Made by a program: the position numbers and the translations under genes
The notes under the pieces: model-generated
What the model was told of the DNA's origin: nothing
The model's input: only the letters and a program-made list of their open reading frames with translations
Database searches by the model: none
Origin: an uncultured Syntrophomonadaceae bacterium
GTDB taxonomy: Bacteria > Bacillota > Syntrophomonadia > Syntrophomonadales > Syntrophomonadaceae
Assembly: GCA_944391275.1 (NCBI GenBank)
Contig: CALXSZ010000162.1
Span: 1-11,657, forward strand
Length of the DNA stretch: 11,657 nt
Direction: 5' to 3'
Shown: piece after piece, positions 7,261 to 11,657 of the stretch
Numbering within the stretch: position 1 is the stretch's first letter
How the letters are laid out: each line of letters opens with the position of its first letter

Positions 7261-7289
7261 AGTATAACCGAAAAAGAAATAAAAGTCAC
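7261..7289 (-). promoter_or_regulatory. copA promoter
   Basis: On the minus strand GTGACT (7289-7284) and TATACT (7266-7261) are separated by exactly 17 nt. The -10 box is one base from consensus and the -35 box keeps TGAC. The leader to the copA ATG would be about 50 nt and includes the G-rich inverted repeat. Confidence 0.75.
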
Positions 7290-7480
7290 GCCCATTTAGC
7301 AATTTTTTTATCCGAAAAGGACAATGTTTTGAAGTGAGCTTTTTTCACAATACTTGATTACTAGAACCGTTTGTCATGGGAAACAAAAGTTTTTTCGATC
7401 GAACCTTATTACGATGCTGTTTTTCCATTGGAAAAAAGGTTCATAAGATTCATTTAGAAAAATTTTGGGGATCAACTTCA
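7290..7480. other. AT-rich spacer, nothing recognised
   Basis: Between the copA promoter and the first TTTGCC half-site I see no gene, repeat or promoter I could defend. A 117-codon ORF beginning here at 7376 is discussed among the rejected items. Confidence 0.5.
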
Positions 7481-7625
7481 TTTGCCTATATCGAGTACAG
7501 ACACGCAAAGCCTGCTATTTTGATAATCTATTTTGCTTGCCTATCTGGAATATGGGCAAATTCAGCAGATTATCTTGATCATTCTTCTTATAAAATTGTA
7601 AATGAATCATCGGCAAAGATTTGCC
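7481..7625. promoter_or_regulatory. Cluster of TTTGCC/GGCAAA half-sites upstream of the divalent-metal pump genes
   Basis: Within 145 nt there are TTTGCC (7481-7486), TTGCC (7537-7541), GGCAAA (7555-7560), and a perfect inverted repeat GGCAAA-GA-TTTGCC (7612-7625). The second and third also form an inverted pair 13 nt apart. They lie within a wider dyad GATAATC (7522-7528) / GATTATC (7568-7574). All lie upstream of the plus-strand promoter at 7674. TTTGCC half-sites are known from DtxR/MntR-type metal regulators, but the geometry differs, so the regulator is unassigned. Confidence 0.4.
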
Positions 7626-7673
7626 CGAATAGAAATAATTTTATCCCGAATGGAAACATCCATTCGTTTCCTA

Positions 7674-7702
7674 TTGACCAAAAGAAAACGAATGATTATC
7701 AT
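7674..7702 (+). promoter_or_regulatory. Promoter of the HMA/CadA operon with overlapping palindrome
   Basis: TTGACC (7674-7679) and TATCAT (7697-7702) are 17 nt apart, each one base from consensus. The -10 box sits inside a perfect inverted repeat ATGAT-T-ATCAT (7692-7702), a plausible repressor site. Just upstream CGAATGG (7647-7653) and CCATTCG (7660-7666) form a 7-bp hairpin. The leader to the ATG at 7767 is about 58 nt. Confidence 0.75.
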
Positions 7703-7766
7703 ATAAGTGAACAATTAAGCAACTATTAAATTATAAAAAGAATTTTGAGAAAGGAGCTTATTTCTT

Positions 7767-7949
7767 ATGAAAAAAATCTATAAAATTGAAGTGGATTGCG
7801 CCAACTGCGCAAATAAAATGGAAGAAGCCGCTCGGCGTAACCCTGGTATAAAAAACGTCACAGTCAATTTTATGACCCTCAAAATGAATGTGGAATTTGA
7901 GGAAGGGCAAGACGACAAGGTGGTTATGCAGCAAGTCCGAAAGAAATGA
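7767..7949 (+). CDS. Small HMA metal-binding protein, interrupted by in-frame TGA
   Basis: A soluble heavy-metal-associated (MerP/CopZ-like ferredoxin-fold) protein that would bind metal through DCANCANKMEEAA (Cys11, Cys14) and probably hand it to the neighbouring pump, which has no HMA domain of its own. The ATG has AAGGAG 10 nt upstream. As written it stops after 60 residues at TGA 7947-7949. Ignoring that stop, the same frame continues as KKVEDDCEIYL to a TAG at 7983-7985, giving 72 residues. That tail, with Cys in D-D-C-E, matches how small HMA partners of CadA-type pumps usually end, so the TGA looks like a premature or recoded stop, not the original end. The 60-residue product would lose the last beta strand. 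See findings. The HMA identity is very secure; whether a functional protein is made is open. Confidence 0.85.
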   Translation: MKKIYKIEVDCANCANKMEEAARRNPGIKNVTVNFMTLKMNVEFEEGQDDKVVMQQVRKK

Positions 7950-7985
7950 AAAAAAGTGGAAGACGACTGCGAAATATATTTGTAG
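7950..7985 (+). other. Conserved-looking C-terminal tail beyond the TGA of the HMA gene
   Basis: Eleven codons in the same frame as the HMA gene, KKVEDDCEIYL, then TAG. The part CTGCGAAATATATTTGTAG (7967-7985) can fold into a 7-bp stem with two wobbles and a 5-nt AU loop, 17 nt after the TGA. The loop lacks the G expected in a bacterial SECIS element. Confidence 0.6.
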
Positions 7986-8027
7986 ACCCTTTCGGTGTTG
8001 TTGATGAGTGAAGAGAGGGGAAGCATT

Positions 8028-9914
8028 ATGAATCGGAAACAAAAAAAGATGCTGTTACGCATCATTTTAGCCGCCGTTTTGCTGGTGATCTTTTCTTTTC
8101 TTCCCATAAAGGGATGGATACGCTTGGCGCTGTACCTGGTTCCGTATCTGATTATTGGTTATGATATTTTAATCAAAGCGGCGAAGGGAATCAAAAACCG
8201 TCAGATTTTTGACGAAAGTTTCCTTATGGCGATCGCAACGATAGGAGCCGTTGCTTTAGCGCTTTATGAACAGAGCGGCGATTATACGGAAGCCGTTGCC
8301 GTTATGTTGTTTTACCAGGTTGGCGAGTGGTTTCAAAGTTATGCTGTTGGAAAAAGCCGCCGCAACATCAGTGATCTGATGGATATCCGCCCGGATTATG
8401 CGAATGTTGAGCGGGATGGCAAATTGGAAAAAGTGGATCCGGATGAAGTCGAAATCGGACATATCATCGTTGTACAGCCCGGAGAAAAAGTGCCGCTTGA
8501 CGGAATCGTTGAGGAAGGGGTATCCAGTTTAAATACCAGCGCTTTAACCGGAGAGAGCTTGCCGCGGGACGTTAAAGAAGGCGATGAGATTATCAGTGGT
8601 TGCATTAACCTGACCGGGGTTTTAAGAATTCGAACGATCAAAGAGTTTGGAGAATCGACGGTTTCCAAAATTTTGGATTTGGTGGAAAACGCCAGTTCCC
8701 GGAAATCCAAATCAGAAAACTTTATTTCCAAATTTGCCCGGATCTATACGCCGGTCGTTTGCTTAGCCGCGTTGGTGCTGGCGATTTTTCCGCCGCTGAT
8801 CCGTCTATTTGGCATGGGACTGGACGCGGAATGGAATGTGTGGGTATATCGGGCTTTGACTTTTCTGGTTATTAGCTGCCCTTGCGCATTGGTTATCAGC
8901 ATTCCGCTTTCTTTTTTTGCCGGCATTGGCGGCGCCAGCAAAGTAGGGGTTTTGGTTAAAGGATCGAATTATTTGGAAACGCTCTCTCAAACGCAGATTG
9001 TTGTGTTTGATAAGACGGGGACGCTTACCCAGGGCGTATTTGAAGTCAACGGCGTCCATCATAATGAAATGGAAAATACCAAATTGATCGAATATGCCGC
9101 ATTGGTAGAAAGTTTTTCCTCCCATCCGATCAGTAAAAGTCTTCGACGCGCCTATGGGAAAGAAATCGACCGCTCTCGCGTTACGGACGTACAGGAGATC
9201 AGTGGCAATGGAATCCTGGCGAAAGTAGATGGGACGGCGGTAGCAGTTGGAAATAATAAGCTGATGGAACGTCTAGGTATACCGTTTATTCCTTGTCATC
9301 AAGTGGGGACGATCATTCATATGGCGATAAATGGAGCGTATGCCGGGCACATTGTTATTTCCGACGTCTTAAAACCGCATTCTCAAGAGGCTATAGCGGC
9401 TTTGAAGGAAGCGGGAGTTCGCGAAACCGTTATGCTTACCGGGGATTCCCATAAAGTAGCGGAGCAGGTAGCCAATACTTTGGGAATTGACCAGGTTTAT
9501 AGCGAATTGTTGCCGGCTGATAAAGTCGATCAAGTGGAAAAACTGCTGAAAATGAAACCGGATAAAGCAAAACTGGCTTTTGTTGGCGACGGAATAAACG
9601 ACGCGCCCGTTTTGCGCCGGGCGGATATTGGAATTGCGATGGGCGCGATGGGATCGGACGCCGCCATTGAGGCGGCCGACGTTGTCCTGATGGATGACGA
9701 CCCGATGAAGATTTCGCAAGCAATCAAAATCTCCCGCAAGTGTTTACGGATTGTTTATCAAAATATCTTTTTTGCTCTTGGCGTTAAGTTCATTTGTTTA
9801 GCTTTAGGAGCCATTGGGATAGCGAATATGTGGTTGGCCATATTTGCGGATGTTGGCGTGATGATTTTGGCTGTCCTCAATGCGATCCGAGCGTTGTTCG
9901 TTAAAAAGTTGTGA
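8028..9914 (+). CDS. cadA: Zn/Cd/Pb-type P1B-2 ATPase (CadA/ZntA-like)
   Basis: A membrane pump exporting divalent soft metals, 628 residues. Visible in order: a short basic N-terminus and transmembrane helices from about residue 9 with no HMA domain; actuator loop T174-G-E-S; the membrane site C284-P-C-A-L-V-I-S-I-P; phosphorylation site D328-K-T-G-T-L-T; SSHP; GDGINDAP (from about 520); and a last helix with F-A-D608-V-G. That Asp and the CPC pair are the P1B-2 signature for Zn(II), Cd(II) or Pb(II), as opposed to the Cu(I) signature in copA. I chose ATG 8028, with AGAGGGG 7 nt upstream; a GTG at 7995 would add 11 residues. CadA/ZntA proteins commonly carry their own HMA or Cys-rich leader; here the separate small HMA gene upstream probably fills that role. 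Which metal is preferred cannot be read. Confidence 0.95.
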   Translation: MNRKQKKMLLRIILAAVLLVIFSFLPIKGWIRLALYLVPYLIIGYDILIKAAKGIKNRQIFDESFLMAIATIGAVALALYEQSGDYTEAVAVMLFYQVGEWFQSYAVGKSRRNISDLMDIRPDYANVERDGKLEKVDPDEVEIGHIIVVQPGEKVPLDGIVEEGVSSLNTSALTGESLPRDVKEGDEIISGCINLTGVLRIRTIKEFGESTVSKILDLVENASSRKSKSENFISKFARIYTPVVCLAALVLAIFPPLIRLFGMGLDAEWNVWVYRALTFLVISCPCALVISIPLSFFAGIGGASKVGVLVKGSNYLETLSQTQIVVFDKTGTLTQGVFEVNGVHHNEMENTKLIEYAALVESFSSHPISKSLRRAYGKEIDRSRVTDVQEISGNGILAKVDGTAVAVGNNKLMERLGIPFIPCHQVGTIIHMAINGAYAGHIVISDVLKPHSQEAIAALKEAGVRETVMLTGDSHKVAEQVANTLGIDQVYSELLPADKVDQVEKLLKMKPDKAKLAFVGDGINDAPVLRRADIGIAMGAMGSDAAIEAADVVLMDDDPMKISQAIKISRKCLRIVYQNIFFALGVKFICLALGAIGIANMWLAIFADVGVMILAVLNAIRALFVKKL

Positions 9915-9955
9915 TTGATAGCATTTTAACAAAATCAAAGAATAGTGAAAGAAAT

Positions 9956-10104
9956 ATGACGCCCGCTTGAAGTAAAGCGGTTTGAGCAAAACCGTCATCC
10001 TGTGAATTCTGAATAGGAAAATTCAATGCAATGGGGTTTGGGGAATGTCCAGTTTGGAGAGGAAATTCTCAGACGCAAAATCCTAAGAGGACTCCCCATT
10101 CGCG
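9956..10104 (+). ncRNA. Unidentified structured RNA candidate
   Basis: No convincing gene lies here, but pairing is dense and nested. Domain 1: ATGACG (9956-9961) with CGTCAT (9993-9998), enclosing the hairpin CCGCTT/AAGCGG (9963-9980); an alternative pairs CGGTTT (9978-9983) with AAACCG (9989-9994). Domain 2: AATGGGG (10030-10036) with CCCCATT (10094-10100), extendable outward by GC (10028-10029)/GC (10102-10103) and ATTC (10021-10024)/GAAT (10104-10107); then GTCC (10047-10050) with GGAC (10089-10092); inside it a hairpin GTTT-g-GAGAG / TTCTC-AGAC (10052-10074) capped by a GAAA tetraloop. An intrinsic terminator follows. I do not recognise it as tmRNA, SRP RNA, RNase P, a T-box or a common riboswitch. 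It may be a 3'-end element of the cadA transcript or the leader of a gene that is no longer there. Confidence 0.4.
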
Positions 10105-10142
10105 AATCCCTCTGTGGCTACAAGCTGTGGAGGGATTTTTTT
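10105..10142 (+). terminator. Intrinsic terminator
   Basis: AATCCCTC (10105-10112) and GAGGGATT (10130-10137) pair over 8 bp, with a possible inner GGCT/AGCT stem, and seven T follow (10136-10142). It lies 190 nt after the cadA stop and directly after the structured RNA candidate, whose outermost pairing would use GAAT 10104-10107 and so compete with the base of this stem. Confidence 0.85.
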
Positions 10143-10376
10143 CGGTGTATTCTTTTACAAATGGAAAGAGCCTTCCCCTTAAGCATGTACGGGAAAAAAT
10201 ATTTTCTTCTGTTCAAAGAAGGAATAACGATGGCCGGTGGTTTGTTGCATTGCGACGAAATTTTTCTCTGCTCTTTACTACAAAGGACGGGACGGTTTTA
10301 CCTAATGAAAATAAAGAAAAATCTTGCTTTCCTCGTCGAAGAGAAGCGGGATTGAACATATAGCGGTTGATGTGGA
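10143..10376. other. Intergenic stretch, no gene seen
   Basis: Between the terminator and the next promoter I find no protein with recognisable features. Two overlapping plus-strand frames of about 110 codons cross the terminator and have no ribosome binding site. The stretch may be where the restriction-modification island was joined to the host sequence, but I see no flanking direct repeats or insertion-sequence ends. Confidence 0.45.
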
Positions 10377-10405
10377 TTGATATACTTCTGCACATGTTCT
10401 ATAAT
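10377..10405 (+). promoter_or_regulatory. Strong sigma-70-type promoter of the HTH/mod unit
   Basis: TTGATA (10377-10382) and a perfect TATAAT (10400-10405) are separated by 17 nt. It is the best promoter match in the window. The leader to the HTH gene is about 42 nt. Confidence 0.85.
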
Positions 10406-10453
10406 CTCTTTGTGAAATTGTATTAGCGAGGGCGACTGCTGTGGATAGATATT

Positions 10454-10654
10454 ATGACAACGGAACAGGCGAGCAAGCTGTGGGACATGACGCCCCGAAG
10501 CGTATCTGAATTGTGCAGGGACGGGCGAGTGAAAGGTGCGTTTAAGATCGTCACATCGTGGGTTATGTCCGCTGATATACAGAAACCACAGGACGCGAGA
10601 GTCACAAACGGGATATGGATAGGATATAAGCGGAAAAAGCGCAGAAAGGATTAA
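10454..10654 (+). CDS. Small excisionase/MerR-like HTH DNA-binding protein
   Basis: A 66-residue protein resembling the small HTH proteins of mobile elements that read (x)-A-A-K-L-W-x-(I/M)-S/T-x-R-x-V-x-x-L-C-x-x-G-R-I-x-G-A. Here this is MTTEQASKLWDMTPRSVSEL followed by C-R-D-G-R-V-K-G-A, then a strand with ITSW-like VTSWVM and the frequent K-P-x-D-A-R before a very basic tail (YKRKKRRKD). The winged HTH would bind DNA, perhaps as a regulator of the downstream methyltransferase genes or a recombination accessory factor. The ribosome binding site is weak: GAGGG lies about 20 nt away, so the start rests on the protein match. It is read from the strong promoter at 10377 and lies 9 nt before a 39-residue ORF and 161 nt before mod. 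Family is fairly sure, role is inferred. Confidence 0.82.
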   Translation: MTTEQASKLWDMTPRSVSELCRDGRVKGAFKIVTSWVMSADIQKPQDARVTNGIWIGYKRKKRRKD

Positions 10655-10663
10655 AGATTAGAT

Positions 10664-10783
10664 ATGAAATATAAACTTACGGCAGCAGAATATAAAAAGA
10701 TTGAAAGATTGGTAAAATGCGGCGCCTGGACCAGTACGGAACAAAAAGCGATTATAATACGCGGCAACAACGGATTTATATAA
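10664..10783 (+). CDS. 39-residue ORF between HTH gene and mod
   Basis: A short frame from ATG 10664 to TAA 10781-10783, encoding MKYKLTAAEYKKIERLVKCG and then AWTSTEQKAIIIRGNNGFI. The first half should be an amphipathic helix (A-E-Y-K-K-I-E-R-L-V) and the second ends in a beta-like I-I-I-R-G segment. I do not recognise a family. The ribosome binding site is poor: AAAGGA about 14 nt upstream. Codon pattern and position, same strand and 9 nt after the HTH stop, make it plausible as a real member of the island unit, perhaps a small partner or antitoxin-like protein, but nothing shows a function. Confidence 0.5.
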   Translation: MKYKLTAAEYKKIERLVKCGAWTSTEQKAIIIRGNNGFI

Positions 10784-10815
10784 ACTAGAAAGTCACGTTG
10801 AGGAGGACAAATTTC

Positions 10816-11657
10816 ATGGATGATAAATTAGACGGTCTTTCGATGGACTTGGAAGCCGTCAACAAAGAAAAGCTGCAAAGCGTTTTCCCGGAGTGTTTCA
10901 CCGAGGGCAGATTGGACATTGACAAGCTGCTTTCCCTTTGCGGAGAGTATATCAATGATGATTACGAAAAATATGAGTTGAAGTGGAAGGGCAAAAGCGA
11001 ATGTTTGTGTCTTGCCCATAAACGCAGTACGGCGACCTTGCGCCCCTGCCCAGCTGAGAGCGTCAATTTTGACACGACCCAAAACCTGTATATTGAGGGC
11101 GACAATCTGGAAGTGTTGAAGCTGCTCCAAAAATCCTACTTCCGCAAAGTCAAGATGATCTACATAGACCCGCCGTACAACACAGGCAAGGACTTTGTGT
11201 ATGAGGATAATTTCAAAGATCCACTGGCGCGATACAAGGAAGTGACGCAGCAGACCACCAAGAGCAACCCCGAAACCATGGGGCGGTATCATACCAACTG
11301 GCTGAACATGATGTATCCCCGTTTGCGGCTAGCTGCAAACCTTTTGCGGGATGACGGCGTGATCTTTATTTCCATTGACGATAACGAGGTACATAATCTC
11401 CGTAAAGTCTGTGACGAAGTTTTCGGGGAAGAAAATTTTGTTGCACAGCTTATTTGGGAGCGCGCATATGCACCTAAAAATGATGCCAAATATATTTCAA
11501 ATAGCCATGATTATATATTGATGTATGCGAATGCAATCGAGAACTTTCAAATAGGTAGATTACCAAGGACGGAAGAAGCGAACGCACGTTATCAAAATCC
11601 GGATAATGATCCTCGCGGTGTATGGAAGCCAAGCGATATGTCTGTGAAAACATATAA
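10816..11657 (+). CDS. mod: Type III restriction-modification DNA methyltransferase (partial, 3' end outside window)
   Basis: The modification subunit of a type III R-M system, which methylates adenine N6 in an asymmetric site and supplies recognition for the Res helicase-nuclease. 280 codons are visible and the frame is open at the edge. The start has AGGAGG (10801-10806) 9 nt upstream. An N-terminal helical region (about 1-75) is followed by NLYIEGDNLEVLKLLQKSY and the catalytic motif IV D118-P-P-Y-N-T-G-K-D, then R-Y-H-T-N-W-L-N-M-M-Y-P-R-L and DDGVIFISIDDNEVHNL, all typical of beta-class Mod proteins, in which the AdoMet motif (FxGxG) lies near the C-terminus, here out of view. From about residue 210 the target-recognition region begins and base composition turns AT-rich. 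A res gene is expected to the right but is not in the window. Type IIG or other DPPY N6-adenine methylases are less likely given the N-terminal match. Confidence 0.93.
   Translation, partial: MDDKLDGLSMDLEAVNKEKLQSVFPECFTEGRLDIDKLLSLCGEYINDDYEKYELKWKGKSECLCLAHKRSTATLRPCPAESVNFDTTQNLYIEGDNLEVLKLLQKSYFRKVKMIYIDPPYNTGKDFVYEDNFKDPLARYKEVTQQTTKSNPETMGRYHTNWLNMMYPRLRLAANLLRDDGVIFISIDDNEVHNLRKVCDEVFGEENFVAQLIWERAYAPKNDAKYISNSHDYILMYANAIENFQIGRLPRTEEANARYQNPDNDPRGVWKPSDMSVKTY

Noticed and set aside
7376..7729. 117-codon plus-strand ORF between the two pump operons
   Set aside because: It has no ribosome binding site, no recognisable domain, and covers the half-site cluster and the cad promoter, so regulatory DNA explains the stretch better.
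7947..7949. TGA read as tryptophan (alternative code)
   Set aside because: Trp codons seen in the genes here are TGG, and cadA and copA end in TGA, so the standard code holds.
7967..7985. SECIS element for selenocysteine at the HMA TGA
   Set aside because: A hairpin exists at a roughly suitable distance, but its stem has two wobbles and the loop AUAUA lacks the G expected in bacterial SECIS loops. Kept only as a minor alternative in the finding.
7946..8011. 22-codon ORF starting at an ATGA overlap with the HMA stop
   Set aside because: The ATGA looks like coupling, but the same-frame continuation of the HMA gene explains this DNA far better; the short peptide is basic and featureless.
10026..10363. 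Two overlapping plus-strand ORFs of about 110 codons
   Set aside because: They overlap each other in different frames, run through a strong intrinsic terminator and the hairpins before it, lack ribosome binding sites and resemble no family.
9915..10453. Transposon or integrase attachment site at the edge of the R-M island
   Set aside because: I looked for tRNA ends, terminal inverted repeats and direct repeats flanking 9915-10453 and found none that could be defended; the right end of the island is out of view.
1..11657. CRISPR arrays, rRNA or tRNA genes
   Set aside because: No regularly spaced repeats, no conserved rRNA segments and no tRNA cloverleaf with a T-arm (GGTTCRA) were seen on either strand.

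Overview
The window looks like a low-GC Gram-positive (Bacillota, Clostridia-like) chromosome. The reasons are strong AGGAGG-type ribosome binding sites, a lipobox lipoprotein, a CsoR-type copper regulator, moderate-to-high AT content and tight minus-strand operons. I cannot name the genus. TGG is the visible Trp codon and several genes end in TGA, so the standard bacterial code applies.

Layout. (1) 2-1174, plus: the C-terminal 390 residues of elongation factor G, closed by a strong terminator, with no tuf gene behind it. (2) 1572-2429, plus: a DUF4163/DUF3298-type lipoprotein. A bidirectional terminator separates it from the convergent genes that follow. (3) 2694-7203, minus: a metal-response block read right to left. 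It holds a copper-exporting P1B-ATPase (copA), whose reading frame carries an extra C-terminal HMA (CopZ-like) domain with its own internal ribosome binding site and ATG; csoR, overlapping copA by ATGA; then an ArsR/SmtB repressor and an AraC-family regulator 29 nt apart. (4) 7204-7766: a divergent regulatory region with a copA promoter and a G-tract CsoR-like operator on the minus strand, a promoter on the plus strand, and a cluster of TTTGCC/GGCAAA half-sites. (5) 7767-9914, plus: a small HMA metal-binding protein and a Zn/Cd/Pb-type P1B-ATPase that has no HMA domain of its own. The HMA gene has an in-frame TGA twelve codons before its natural-looking C-terminus. (6) 9915-10453: no convincing gene, but a run of nested hairpins ending in an intrinsic terminator that looks like an unidentified structured RNA, then a near-consensus promoter. 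(7) 10454-11657, plus: start of a restriction-modification island with an excisionase-like HTH protein, a 39-residue ORF, and the first 280 codons of a type III DNA methyltransferase (mod) running off the window.

How the parts fit. Blocks 3-5 form a soft-metal efflux locus: CsoR senses Cu(I) and probably controls copA/copZ, while the HMA protein and CadA/ZntA-like pump handle divalent metals, probably under the nearby ArsR repressor. The two pumps obtain their HMA domains differently: fused plus possibly free for copper, and separate only for the divalent pump. The items I consider most worth a second look are the stop-interrupted HMA gene, the dual-output copA/copZ frame and the structured RNA candidate.
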